A stretch of 64,000 nt of DNA from Eumeta japonica (Eukaryota > Arthropoda > Insecta > Lepidoptera > Psychidae): contig BGZK01000751.1 in NCBI GenBank assembly GCA_005406025.1, positions 124,001 through 188,000 on the forward strand. Direction: 5' to 3'. The position numbers were made by a program, and so were the translations under genes. Position 1 is the stretch's first letter. Each line of letters begins with the position of its first letter. Below are positions 46,246 through 57,879 of the stretch, piece after piece. The notes beneath the pieces were generated by a model. It was not told the DNA's origin, did not search any database, and was given only the letters and a program-made list of their open reading frames with translations.

Positions 46246-47809
46246 AATAAAATTGAATCAAGGAACCTATTGTAAAATAAAATGTTACACAATGTTTCTT
46301 TTCTGTTTTTTATTTACTTACAGAAATGACTTAGATGCCGTCTTTATGTTTTATAGAAGTAATGACTGGTAAGATATTTGTCGTTGACATTTTTTTTGTG
46401 CTTAAAATATACAAATTAAAAGGAATTCATTAAAATAAATTTGATAATATTCTAGGTCTTGAATTTGTTTGACGCTAAAAAAAAATATTGGTAGACGCAA
46501 ATAAAAGAAACTGTTTAAAACATTGGTCAGTAATTAATTGTATTTTAGAATAGACATAAAAGTCAAATGAATTTTATGATAGACCTTTAATAGGTTTCAT
46601 TGTATTTTATTATATTTTTAAGCTGATAATAAGAATAGTTGGTATCGTATAAATACACAGTGTCACTCTATGAAGAAATACAATCCAGCAGTAATTATTT
46701 TTATATTTTTCTATATACATATAAAAAAATCATAGGAAAGTCAAATCTGTACATTAAATGTTCTTTGAAAAAATAAATGCTTCAATATTAAAAGTACCTA
46801 TTTTGGGGTATGTATTACATATACATAATACAGATCCCAAACTGTATTTAAAATTTTGGTCTGTTTTTCTGATAATTTGTCTATTTGATTGTTCAAGCAT
46901 CATTCAAAAACTAAACGACTGATTTGAAAAAACTTTTTGTGTTTTATTAACATTAATGTACTGTTTACCTTAGAATACAATTTATCTCAATATAGGTACC
47001 TCGAATTTAAGACAGATAGCGAATTCAAATTATTCCCTCTCTTTAATTTGAAGTGTCTACTGAATGATTTAGACAAATAATACCTGCCTACGAGTATGCG
47101 AGTGTCATAAAAAATATGTATCCAACTATCTATAGCTTACTCATTTTATTAAATTAATCAAGTTCATGAAAAGGAAGAAATCAATCAACAAACAATGTGG
47201 CTGGAAGGAGATCATGATATGACGTAAAAAATTTTCTATGGGTGATGAAAGACAACGTAGAAATGAAAAACATCTTCATGTTTCATCTTTTATGTCTTTA
47301 TAAAAGATTGTTTTGTTTCATAACCACGAAGTGAAGAACAGCTAGTTTTAATATAAATATGAATAATAACAATTATTTATACTGTATATAAATAATTATT
47401 TATCAAAGATCGTAATAAATGTAATAATAGATATTCTAAAGAACATTTCAAATCATTGAGTTGTGCTTCTGGAGATAGAAGTGATGTTAGAGTATTATCA
47501 AAAATGGTAACGTCTGAAAATAGCTTTAGTAACTAAACTTATTTTATCACTTCTAATTTATAACTTAATATCAACTCGTCGATCGTTAGGCAAAGTAAAA
47601 TTTAATTTATAGGAGCATTGCATACCGATGGGCAATATTTTTATAAAAGAATTTTTTTTACATAATTTGAATTCGTAAAGCGTGCCTAAGTTTTTGAACC
47701 TATGACGTCATGAAAAACTTGCTCAAGAACTTACCAAAGAAACTATAGTCATTGATGTAGTCATTTCTAAGAAAAATAGCTTAGGACGTGAACATGTAAA
47801 TTCATGATC
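46246..47809. other. AT-rich spacer
   Basis: No supported feature. The text near 46880-46950 (TTCAAAAACTAAACGACTGA) resembles common insect repeat tails. Confidence 0.45.
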
Positions 47810-47960
47810 TACGTCCTTAGCGACAGCTGACGGACGCCCTCCTCTCTCCTCCCCGCCCAGTCATTTTTAGCCCGTACACAATGTGCGGCGCGGCGTAGTG
47901 ACTTGTGATCCAGCCGTGCGTTTGGTCGTTGAACTAGCACAGAAGTTTAAATATTTTTGT
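47810..47960 (+). promoter_or_regulatory. GC-rich patch upstream of the DUF4817-like ORF
   Basis: CCTCCTCTCTCCTCCCCGCC then CAGTCATTTTTAGC and GCGGCGCGGCGTAGTG. A CpG-rich stretch 80-230 bp before the ORF start fits a promoter or 5' UTR. TCAGTC/TCATTT-like words could serve as initiators. Inference only. Confidence 0.3.
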
Positions 47961-48036
47961 TATAAGTATCACGTTTGTGACATTTACATTTTTGAAACTA
48001 AGATTGTGTGTACTTGATTTGAAGTGTTTAATCACA

Positions 48037-48210
48037 ATGTATTTTACTGCCATCGAATATGCAAGCTTGATTTATTACTGCGGAGTTTGCAGAGGTGACA
48101 TTGCTGCTGCTCTAAAACTTTATATGAAACTTTACCCTGGCAGTCAACAACCTGCGAGTTCGCAAGTCATATTATCGTTTGTATATCGTTTACGCGATAA
48201 TTTGCCTTAG
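48037..48210 (+). CDS. Small DUF4817-like helix-turn-helix ORF
   Basis: The frame is open from 47977, but the ATG at 48037 has the better context (ATCACAATG) and starts the conserved part. The 57-residue product has EYASLIYYCGVCRGDIAAAL (residues 7-26), LYMKLYPGSQQPAS and SFVYRLRDN. This follows the pattern of the insect DUF4817 domain (EEYADMxxVYGxxxGNAxxAxRxYxxRFPNRRxPxxxxFxxxxxRLRETG), a putative helix-turn-helix found at the N-terminus of transposon-derived proteins. A DDE catalytic domain would be expected downstream and is not seen before the next kilobase of AT-rich DNA. It may be a truncated transposon, a first exon, or chance similarity. No donor splice site stands out at its end. 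Confidence 0.4.
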   Translation: MYFTAIEYASLIYYCGVCRGDIAAALKLYMKLYPGSQQPASSQVILSFVYRLRDNLP

Positions 48211-48775
48211 TTAACCTTGTTTGTTTAAAGGTGACTGGAACTCATATAACATACGAGACTAAAGTAATAATACCTTTATGACCTTTAAAATTTCTCTCTT
48301 CTTTCAAATTCTCTCGACAGCATCATTTTGAAAGAACACGAGATGGAATTAATTTATGAATTAAGGTCAAGGCATCTTGAATAAATTTAGCTGTAATTTC
48401 ACTTGTTCAAATTAATATTTGAAATTTCAGAAATCACCTTGTCGTAGAGTAGTTATCTCTTGGAACATTTTAATTATTCATAAAATTCATACAGAGGAGC
48501 AAATTAATATTACTTTGCTATTTAATAATAAAGTAAATATTAAAATCTCGTTAAAATAACTGATAGTTTAAGAGTTATGCTTCTATGGCTCGCAGACAGA
48601 CTGACAAAAGACAATGACTAAATGACCAAATGAATAAATGAAAAAGGACCAGTAGATCTGTTTTTGGATTCGTTTTTATGTAATGATTAAATCATAAGAT
48701 AACCGAAAATATTTCAGTTATTTGATTTAAATTTGACTGTGATCTTCGAGAAATTATCAATTAGTATCCTAATTT
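48211..48775. other. Spacer
   Basis: AT-rich. GACAGACTGACAAAAGAC near 48595 is a trace of the GACxGA-type repeat. No ORF. Confidence 0.4.
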
Positions 48776-48890
48776 AAAAGGACGGCAATGCATAGTGACT
48801 CCTCTGATGTTGAGAGTGTCCATGGGTTGGCGGTGATCATTTACTTTCCGATTACCCGCATGCTCGTTTTTCCCCTCATAAATCCTATAA
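48776..48890 (+). repeat. CCGGCAACG-type lepidopteran repeat, copy 1
   Basis: AAAAGGACGGCAATGCATAG, CCTCTGATGTTGAGAGTGTC, CATGGGTTGGCGGTGATCAT and GCATGCTCGTTTTTCCCC follow the order of a common lepidopteran repeat (CCGGCAACGCACTTGCGAGCC..GAGAGTGTCCATGGGCGGCGG..CTCGTTTGCCCCC). Confidence 0.65.
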
Positions 48891-50339
48891 GAAAACATGA
48901 GAGATTCGCCTTACTTTCATATTAATTGCCGTTAGACATGGCGCTGATTTTGGTAATGGAGACGGTTATAAATAATTATGCAAACGTATTTCTTTTTGTG
49001 TCATTACGTGTAACGCCTCGCTTGATTCAATGTAAAAATGAAGGAATAAAGCGCAACGTAACTCGCTGGAAATCCTTTGAAATGGAAAACATTTTGGTAT
49101 TCGATACGTCAGAAATGTAAGTAAGTGCTATGAAAAATGATCTCGTGTAAGAGGATCAAGGGGTTCGCGCTGACGATCCTCAAAGAAAGAGAACGGGAAA
49201 GGGAATATCAATATCAATTCTATTTTTTATTCTAGCTCAGGAAAATGTCCTTCCGAATAAATATTTCTTGTATAAAAACCACCGCTTGAAGAATATTAAT
49301 GGTTTCTATTATAATTTAATTTTATTCAAGACTTAAATATGGTACGTCGTGGAATATCTTTTAATTATTTGAAACTTTAATCTTAATTAAACATAATAAT
49401 TGCTTAATATGCAAAAATACGCTACTGTACGCTTTCTACTGTAGAAATTCACGTTAAATATAAGGATGTACAAAAATTAATATCTCTTTATTCTTGCAAT
49501 TTCGTTTGTTTTGAAATTTACGAAATTTTACTTTTTACAGTGTTGCCATTTTTTCATTGTATTCAATGACCCATTTAACCGTGAAAAAAAATACTATTAT
49601 TTTCACGGTAACCTAGAAATTTAATGACATTATAGGTTACAGTACATGCGTATAAAATACAAAAACACCATAAAAGGATACATTCCCATCCTACTAAAGC
49701 TTCAAGATGTATATGTGCCACATTTCGCCAAAATCGTTCACTAAATTTAGTCATGAAGACGTAACAAACTAAAAACCCACTTTCACCTTCACAATATCAG
49801 TGAAGATTATTTCAGAGCGGTTCTAATCTCAGAAGCTTAATTAAGTATGATGAACTATGATGATTTTTATTAAAAGCTCTTCCATGCAACTCAAAATCAA
49901 TTAACTAAATGAATTCAATGAGGCACTTGCTCTTGTGCTGACAATTTATTTTTGTGAAATCAAACTTTAAATTAAATCTGTACTGGACTTTGTGGCCGAA
50001 ATGGAAAAACGAGTCCACAATTAACACAGCCGAAATCACGAATGTCCTCTATGAACTTCTTGTAGTGGACAAATCCCAAAGTTATCTATGTTTATTTCAA
50101 ACCAAACTTATAGCTTTTATATGATGCGAAAAAAACTAATTACTCGCTCGAAACAGTCGCGCATATTTCCCTCGTGACAATGTTCAAACTATTTCCGATC
50201 TCGACTCCGATTGAATTCATTCAGTCGATGAAATGTGTTTATTATTAATATAGGTCCTATATCAGTCACCCGTAACTCCATTCGTGTCTGTCAACCGCAA
50301 CTCTGACTAAGGAGCTTGATTCATATTTGTATGTAGATT
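48891..50339. other. Spacer
   Basis: The 64-codon frame 48926-49120 is unrecognised. Otherwise AT-rich with no supported feature. Confidence 0.45.
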
Positions 50340-50600
50340 TTTTTAACTTCCCGCTATGGAAATTGAAATTTTTTTATAATATGGGAAGATAGTGTTTTCC
50401 GTCTGATTTCAGAAAATTGAATTTTCATCACATTTCGACATTTTAGCATCCTAGAAATCTATTTTGATAATTTCTTGAGTTATCCTGTACATTTGCATCT
50501 CTCTCTTTCTCTGTCTCTCTCTCTCTCTCTTTGTGTGTGTGTTTGTCCCCTCACTTTCTCTGTGTTTGTGTGTATGTATGTGTGCTTGTACGTGGGCATC
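50340..50600 (+). repeat. CCCGCTATGG repeat and (TC)n/(TG)n microsatellite
   Basis: TTTTTTTAACTTCCCGCTAT (50338 onward) begins a repeat whose inverted relative lies at 55798-55880. At 50499-50545 a CT-rich run changes to TGTGTGTGTG, with further TG-rich text to about 50610. Confidence 0.6.
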
Positions 50601-50889
50601 TGCGTGTGTGTGAACCTCTCATAATTATTGAATGGATTGACCGATTGAAACGTAATTCATCGAAACGGCATTCGACAGGAGTTAACTAAGCTTAGACTTT
50701 CTGAAAACGAAAATTGAATTCCGCCTGGTGAATAAACATCGAAATGAGATTTTCTAATAATTGTTTTTTGCAATAATTCTTAAACTCCTCTACTAATCAA
50801 TACTAAAATGTAACTATCTTTTTTTCTCTCCAAAAAGTTGTGTCTATTGCCGTAAGCAAGTAAAATTGGATGATTTGTTCAGGAAATCT

Positions 50890-51020
50890 TAAAAGGCCGG
50901 CAACGTACATGCGAACCCTCTGGGGTAGCGGGTGTCTATGAGCGGCGGTAACCATTTTCTTCTATGATGGCCGTGCGGGCCATCGGAAAGACGGTTGCCT
51001 CTTATAATTTCTATATAAAA
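50890..51020 (+). repeat. CCGGCAACG-type lepidopteran repeat, copy 2
   Basis: AAAAGGCCGGCAACGTACAT, GCGAACCCTCTGGGGTAGCG, GGTGTCTATGAGCGGCGGTA and GGCCGTGCGGGCC. Same family as 48776-48890 and better preserved at its start. The G+C-rich text has no ORF. Confidence 0.7.
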
Positions 51021-51359
51021 AAAGATATCGTTCGAGAAAAATTTTTTGAAAAATATTTTTTTTGAATATCGTTTAAGCTACTGTACCGATAAGTTCCAAA
51101 ATCTAAGCAATCCTTAAAAAACAACATCGATTGATACAAATTAAATTTAAAGTCGGTTGGTTTTTTCAAGAGATGTTTTTAGCAAAATATTAGAAAAAAA
51201 GTGATTTTTACAAATTATTTGTGAAATTCTTATTGGATTGTTCGATATTAGGTAATTTAGCTAAAAAAACTGCGTCAAATGCCATAAAGTGGATCGAAAT
51301 TGAAAAAAGCGTTCGAAACATATTGTAATAAAAAAAAATTATGTCGTTTCTAAATAAAT

Positions 51360-51660
51360 CTAAATTTTTGAGCTCGATGAGTTCACAACATACTGTAACT
51401 GTATTTTTCACGTCGAAAAGCCCAAATCCATCATTTGAGCTCAAATACCTTAATAATTTAGCTCTACTTACATTTTTGAAGGCTTTGAGTTCAAAAGTTT
51501 CAGGGGTAGCTTGCAGGGTCAATCATTTTTCGAATTTTTGAGCTCAAGAAGCTTAAAAGCTTAGAGACAACTTCAATAAGCATCATAACGGAAAGACTTA
51601 GGTATGACCTGTAGGGTCAAAGGTTTTTCAAAATTTGCAACAAATGCAACTTGTGTAAAA
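51360..51660. repeat. Array of TTTGAGCTCAAA-type units
   Basis: GAGCTC or GAGTTC recurs at 51370, 51437, 51487 and 51540, spaced 50-67 bp, usually inside TTTGAGCTCAA. Two of the units lead into AGGGTCAA..TTTTTCAAA (51505-51535 and 51615-51645). Related units at 34435-34600, 54820-55080 and 56290-56490. Confidence 0.5.
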
Positions 51661-51769
51661 AAATAACGTCACACACGCCTGTGTTTAAAATATATTGATA
51701 ATTTTAATCTGGTAAAAATTGATTTAGCACGGTCACGAGATAAATGTTAAAATCAGATTTTATTAAAAT

Positions 51770-52040
51770 ACATTAATGCGAACAAATCACCGACCCGTTC
51801 CGCGTTCCAAAATCGCCGATTGAAAATCCTGTACACGAGTGAATGAAAATACACATAGCCATTTATTTTAAAAATATCGCAGACAGTTCGGTTGCCGACA
51901 TTCGTATGCAAATCCGAACATCGGCCCTAATAATAAAGGTAATACAGGGAATCCCATTTGCCACCAAAAACGATTTCAGTACCTGCCGCCCGCCGCCTCC
52001 CCGAATAGATTGTCTATTCAATAAAACGAATTCACTTTTC
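51770..52040. promoter_or_regulatory. Candidate enhancer with an octamer ATGCAAAT site
   Basis: ATGCAAAT (51906-51913) is the POU-factor octamer. Nearby are CATTTATTTTA, GGGAATCCC (palindrome near 51948) and ATTGTCTATTCAATAAAAC (Sox-like ATTGT). A C-rich run (CCTGCCGCCCGCCGCCTCCC) follows. The 66-codon frame here is not recognisable. Motif clustering in an island of higher G+C suggests cis-regulatory DNA. Confidence 0.35.
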
Positions 52041-52686
52041 TAGCTGATTTCAAATATGTAGAATATGTTGGACCGTTTACCACCCACATCGATATCGACT
52101 TGCTTTGGTCGTTTTTTTATTAATTTTATTACATATTCTTTGTATACAATTTTATTTATGTAATTAATAACAGTACAGATTTTCTTTTTAATTTAAATAA
52201 GCTGTTAATTGGTTTCTTTTGCATTTTAAAACGTTGTGCATTATAATACATTATTGTGAAATAATGACAATTTAAAACATAAAACAAAATGTGAAATATT
52301 ATGCTATTTTTGTAATTAATGTATACTTAATTTAATATGGATAATAATTAATAGTTTCAATGTACCTCAACATTCAGATTAATCCTTTCAGAATTATGTA
52401 ATTATAAATAAAAATAAGAAACGCCTTGTAATATCATATCTATAAACAGTGTCAATTGATTCTTGTTGAAAATTAAAGTGTGACAAAGTTATAAAGATTT
52501 GTTTGCTTCGAGTATCCTCTATATATCTTTTAGAAGAAAAGGCAAATATATCCAATTTACAGAAACTTCATCAAGCGAAATCATTTATTTTACTTCCAGT
52601 TACATTCCATAACTATTTGTAATTTTATTTTGCCTGCCTGCTTTTTTTTGGTTTATAATCTGCAACAGAAGTTATTGAATTTTCTT
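52041..52686. other. AT-rich spacer
   Basis: No supported feature. Confidence 0.5.
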
Positions 52687-52797
52687 AGTATAAATGTCAA
52701 AGAAAACTATTTGCCAAAAACATCATCAAATAAAGGTAGCTGAAAATACTTTATTTGATGATATTTTTCGAATGTAAATAGTTTTCTTTGCTTACTA
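52687..52797. repeat. ~40-bp stem hairpin, pre-miRNA-like
   Basis: The left arm 52699-52738 (AAAGAAAACTATTTGCC, AAAAACATCATCAAATAAAG) pairs with the right arm 52747-52789 (CTTTATTTGATGATATTTTT, AAATAGTTTTCTTT), with a 3-nt bulge and about two or three mismatches and a loop of about 8 nt. Pairing continues weakly outside. The size and near-perfect stem fit a miRNA precursor, but also a small fold-back element. No known miRNA is recognised. Confidence 0.6.
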
Positions 52798-54755
52798 TGA
52801 AATCTTCGGTGGGTTCACGTAATTTTTTGTTGCGTTCAAATAAATAAAAAAAGGTTTTCACGTGCTTACGTTTTTTAGGCGAGCGCACAATATTTGAAGG
52901 CAAATCCGTTGTTGGAATGTTTTAATCATGCCGTTGCTTTGTTGAAAATGAAGCAACATTTATGGCTTTCACTTTTTTTCGTTGAGGGCCAAATTTTACT
53001 TATATTACATTTCAATTCATCAAAGATCAGTTGTTCTTTTATAAGGAATTTCTACCTTAAATTCATATAAAATACATTACTTGTATAAATAAATATAAAG
53101 AGCTTTAAAAGAAAACTGTTACTAGTCAAATTAACAATTATATTTTATTTTGATCTTGTGTCTTATGGATCTTACAGATTGAGCATGAAGTTCGGTTACT
53201 CAACCTCATGCACTTTTGGTATTAAGTCCATGAAATTGAGGGTTCAATAAACATGTTATTAAATTAATGTAGGTGAGTAATAAATATATCTGTATAACCT
53301 AAAAGCGGAATACGTCACTCAACACAAAACCTTATAATCCATGAAGTTGTAAATGCTCAATTAAGTTTTTTGTATCGCTTAGGTTTTCCTTGATAACTAG
53401 TGTTTTCTGTCACTTCACTGTATAGTTGCGCACTGTTCTAACTTCTCGACGAAGGGACAACCTTCCTACCATCGAGCGACCATAGCTCTAAATTGTTAAA
53501 ATTTAAATAAGTTAAAAGTCCAATTTTCAGTTCATTTACGAAAAAGGGCCAAATTTCTTACTTTCTCGTTTTATATGTTTCAATTTTGTTCATGAAATAC
53601 AGATATTCATTATATTTTATTAACAAAGATATAAATATGCATGTGATACATAGCTTAGGTAAACGAACCAGAAGCTAAATGTACTAACCTCAAATACACA
53701 GGATACATCAGAAGTTTCTCATTCAGCATCTCATCCCCTATCCTCATCCCATATTAATGAAGAACTACTGTAGTCCGGCTATTATATAATTTTCGTAATG
53801 CATAAATTTTACTTAGTCTGCAACTATATACGTAATTGATGACAATCGCAGTACCAACGTCCGGGCTATGGTTTCAAATACTCTCAAGTTTCAATGAGCT
53901 CGCTTTCGTATAACATGAGCTATTTTTATAAGCACTCTTATTCTGTTTTCAAGGAATATTTGAAAGTAAGTGCAGGCAAAACGGACTAAATGAAATGCAA
54001 TTATCGATTCATTATGAGTTCAATATTCTTCAATGTTATTAAGCCAATTTAAAAAATACTTAATATAAATATAGAAAAAAGTAACGCAACACTTTAGAGT
54101 AAATAGATATTAATTTTCTTAACACCTTTTATTGCTTATACCTCATATGATACAGGACAAGTCTCTGATTTTTCACGTGCGCATTAACAAATCGAATAGC
54201 ATTTTCGTTCGTTCCTGTCGGACAGGAGTACAAATAATAAAAACAAAAAAATATATATATATGATATATTTTAAGACTATTTATCTGCAGTATTTATCAG
54301 TAAAATCTATACCTAATGTAAACAAACCTTTTATAAAATATTTTTCTGTTATCTGTAACGTGCAGTGAGTGGGAATGTCAGTCGAATTGACGACAAAATA
54401 TATTGTTGGTTCATGCGGATGTGCCGGGTGAGGGTTAAGTATATGTATATAAAAATCATATTGAAATAAATATGTCATCGCTAAAGTGTTTCGATCGCGT
54501 ACATGTATTTGTAAGTAGTGTGAATCTGAGTATTATAATAATAACGAACACGCTGTTATTTGAAACCATAAATTCAATTTGTTGCAATCTGGTATGTTCT
54601 ATTTTTTTGTATGCTTATTTTATATGAAAATATATCATAATTTAAGAAGATAATTTCAATATTAATGTTCTCTGAGTAATGTGTTAGTTAACAATTTTTC
54701 AAATTTTTGTTAGTGATGATGCGCTATAAAATAGGGTGAAAGTTCAAGCCTTTAA

Positions 54756-54758
<3 letters not shown>
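52798..54758. other. AT-rich spacer
   Basis: The 78-codon frame 54132-54368 and others show nothing recognisable. No repeat family identified. Confidence 0.5.

Positions 54759-54815
<57 letters not shown>
54759..54815. repeat. (TA)n microsatellite
   Basis: About 57 bp of uninterrupted TA. It borders a GAGCTC-type repeat block on its right. Confidence 0.95.
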
Positions 54816-54817
<2 letters not shown>

Positions 54818-54819
54818 AT

Positions 54820-55080
54820 GTGTCTTTAAGCTCCTCAATTTCAAAGTCATATATAGCAGTCTACAAATTTTTAACCGTTTGAAGCTCATAAATTCGGCAG
54901 ACAGTCAAGTCTACACGCTATCCCTGAAAGTTCTTGTTACTTTGGAGCTCAAAGTGTTAGTACATTGTTGGGACGATTTAACTCAAAAGATTAATTTAAA
55001 TGCTTTTTAGAGTTCTTGGGGCTCAAAAATAATGTTTTAATACATTTGAGCTTTTCGGATCCAAAAGTTTAATTTTTTTA
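54820..55080. repeat. GAGCTC-type repeat block
   Basis: AAGCTCCTCAATTTC, TTTGAAGCTCATAAATTC, TTTGGAGCTCAAAG, GGGGCTCAAAAATAATG and CATTTGAGCTTTTCGGATCC recur at 50-90 bp spacing, as in 51360-51660. Confidence 0.5.
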
Positions 55081-55429
55081 AATTAACAGTTTTTTAATAT
55101 TGCAACTATGATGTCGTTGAATGTAATATTCGATTTTGATTGAATGAACTGTTTTACGGAACATGACCCAGTTTTTTAGGCAAAAAAGTTCATCTCCATC
55201 GAATATCAATCCGACTAGATGACTGTTAATTAAAAAAAACACTTTTTGCGAACTGATTTTGATGTGGTTCGAAACGATCGACGTCATTTTTTGGATTGCA
55301 TCGGTAGATAAAATTGGTATATTTAATCGGTACAAGAAAGACTGATCAGATTGGGTAATTTATGGGTAGAGCAATCTAAAAAGTATTCGAGAAAAAATAT
55401 TTTTAGCAAAATTTTATACTCTCTCTATT

Positions 55430-56225
55430 TTTTTTTGAACCAATTGACGGATTTTTAAGTGTTTGCGGCAATCGATGCAACTTTTTGCGAAATAGAGCTG
55501 ATTAGGATTTTGTGTCTATCAGTATAGTGGACTATGTTATTAAAAAAAAAACTTCTTAAAATTGTAAATTCGTGATATCTCAAAATCTATCATGCAGACT
55601 CTGTTTATTTATTTTTTTTCGATCCTTAAATGCTGTGTAGTATACTGACTTTTGATCGGTTAATTCATTCAAAAGTTAAGAACGGTTTACGCACGCAGAG
55701 ACATACACATGCAGCCATACACAGGACGCACATACATAAATAGCACTTGGAGAATGATTAAAATAGATTCCTATGCCTCTAAAACGTAATTATCTGATAA
55801 AAGCTCGATTCTTGAAAATCGACCTGAAAACTTCAACATTAATTAAAATTTTTCGATTTACATAGCGAGAAGTTAAAAAAGTATACTAGATCTAATACAA
55901 AAAGTAGTCAGTTTTTTGTTAAATCGATAGAAAAACTATATCTACTGTAACAACGCAATTTCTTATTTTTTAACATTTCATAACGTAAAATAATTTTCAT
56001 AACGGATGTCACTTTTCCAGTCCGATTTTCGAAAATCGAGTATTCACACTTCTGGAAACATTCAACTAATTTCGCCGGGTAGATTTTGAGGCATCCCAAA
56101 AATAAAGTTTTCACAAAGTGTTTTTTTGAAATAATTATTGGACTGCTGTAGCGGTCGATACCAAAACCTAATTAGCTCTTTTTCTCAACCAGATGCACTG
56201 ACTGCGGCAAACGGCGTAAAATCAG
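55430..56225. repeat. Two inverted copies of one repeat (~100-bp arms)
   Basis: The left arm (about 55436-55535) includes TTGCGGCAATCGATGCAACT and AGAGCTGATTAGGATTTTG. The right arm (about 56138-56222), read inverted, includes TTGCCGCAGTCAGTGCATCT and AGAGCTAATTAGGTTTTGG. Between them lies an inverted copy of the CCCGCTATGG repeat (55798-55880) and a CA/AC-rich stretch near 55690-55740. It could be a palindromic element or two opposite insertions. Confidence 0.5.
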
Positions 56226-56289
56226 TTGATTTGTTCATTTCTTATTTTTTTTTTAATATTTCGAGAGAGTAATGTTTCGTAGAAGTATT

Positions 56290-56490
56290 TTTTTATAAGT
56301 CCCAGAAAGTTTCAGGCATGGCTTATAAGGTCAACCGTTTTCAAATTTTTGAATTCAAAAAACATAAGATAAATCTTTCAGCTTGGAAATAACTATTTTT
56401 TTTTTTGAAATCGAAAAACTCAAAAACATCTATAAATATCATAGCGAAAAGCTTTTGGCATAGGTCAACAATTTTACGGATTTCTTATAG
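56290..56490. repeat. GAGCTC-family flank (GGTCAA units)
   Basis: AAAGTTTCAGGCATGGCTTA then TAAGGTCAACCGTTTTC (56310-56345) and GCTTTTGGCATAGGTCAACA (56450-56470) match the AGGGTCAA units of 51490-51645. Confidence 0.45.
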
Positions 56491-57080
56491 AGAATAACGA
56501 ACGCTTTGAACATTGTCTTCCTCTTCTTACAAGACAATAAAATGAAATGAAAGTCAAAAAGTTTCATGTACTTTCCTCAGAATTCAACACAATTGCAAAG
56601 TTTTAATGACAATAAATGACAAAATAAAAGAAAAAAAAACACGTTATTCTCTATACTAAGTTTCCGAACTTACTAAATTTTAGCTAAAACCACGAAACGG
56701 TTTTGTCATAATTATCATTTAATTATTTTTTTAACATACTAAATTAAATCAATTCCCCCTCGGGGACATGTAGTCGTAAAATACTAAACTGCTTAAAGGT
56801 TATTTAACATTATATTCATCGAATAATTTTAATGTCGTCATTCGTTATCGCTCGGACGATAACAAAGTATACTTGGCCCATAACTACAGAAAAAATTCAG
56901 ATGTCGTTAATGAGCTTGACCTCGTTTCAATTGCTTTTTATCATCATTAATATTATATAGAGGCAAAACTTGTTTGTTTACTCGTATGTAGAGACTTATT
57001 CCTGAATCCATCGACGTCATTGTGTGGAAATGGAAGAATGCTTAGTCTTCCACTGACTACAAAAAGCTGCGCTACTTAAA
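56491..57080. other. AT-rich spacer
   Basis: No supported feature. Confidence 0.5.
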
Positions 57081-57344
57081 CAGCGGTGTGCGTCAAACTC
57101 TCATTTGAAATAATTAACCGTTAATTGTTAAATTTAAAAGCTTAAAACATCAAAATACGTTGCTTTAATTTTATAATTGGCAGTTGATTAATAGATATTG
57201 ACATTTGTGACATTAAATTGTTGTCACAATTAATGTCACAAACACCAATATATCTAAGATTACTGACGTTTTGACATGTTCAGTTTTTAACTTTAACAGT
57301 TAGCTGTTAATTATTGCAAAATGAGAGATTGAAGCACACCGCTG
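57081..57344. mobile_element. 264-bp fold-back MITE, hAT-like ends
   Basis: CAGCGGTGTGCGTCAAACTC at 57081 pairs with the inverted CAGCGGTGTGCTTCAATCTC ending at 57344. Pairing continues almost to the centre: TCATTTGAAATAATTAAC against TCATTTTGCAATAATTAAC, then ATTTGTGACATTAAATTG against GTTTGTGACATTAATTG. Arms are about 130 bp with a very short loop. The CAG start is typical of hAT-type elements, but I do not find a clear 8-bp target duplication, so the superfamily is uncertain. No ORF. Confidence 0.75.
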
Positions 57345-57879
57345 ATACTCTACAGTAATACAGACTCCATTATTATTATTTTTCATTTGCGTTTCAGTGT
57401 TCTGTTATAACATACAACCTGACATTCATACTTTCAGCTTTATAAAGTCGGTATTACGTGATAGTTAATTTTATGATTCGGGCTTATGATGACATTAACA
57501 AAGACACATATATCAATACGTACATACCTTTTTATATAAATAGTACAGTTTATGAAGAATTTAGAGTTACTTTTAAGCAACGAGTGGAAAAGTACTCTCA
57601 TTGCCATCTCTGTTTGTAAGCAGAACCAACACATTGGTGACACAAGTCCGTGACAATTTATGTAAAAAAAAAACTCGTCTTTCTTCCAATGATTTTTTTT
57701 ATTTCCTTTTTTTTTGTTCATAGTTACAGAAAACGCGTGAGTCGAACAAAAAACTGTTCTTTTATTATTTTTTTTTAGCGTTCATCCAAAAGAATGACTT
57801 ATACTGCGTTTCCATGAACTCGAAATATGTTTTAGTATTTTTTTTATAGACCTAAAGAACCATTTCATTATAACATATT
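57345..57879. other. AT-rich spacer
   Basis: The 93-codon minus frame 57440-57721 is Lys-rich from poly-A runs and unrecognised. Confidence 0.45.

Noticed and set aside
54759..54815. (TA)n run as a possible origin or structural element
   Set aside because: Pure dinucleotide repeats are common in such genomes. Nothing around it supports a special role.
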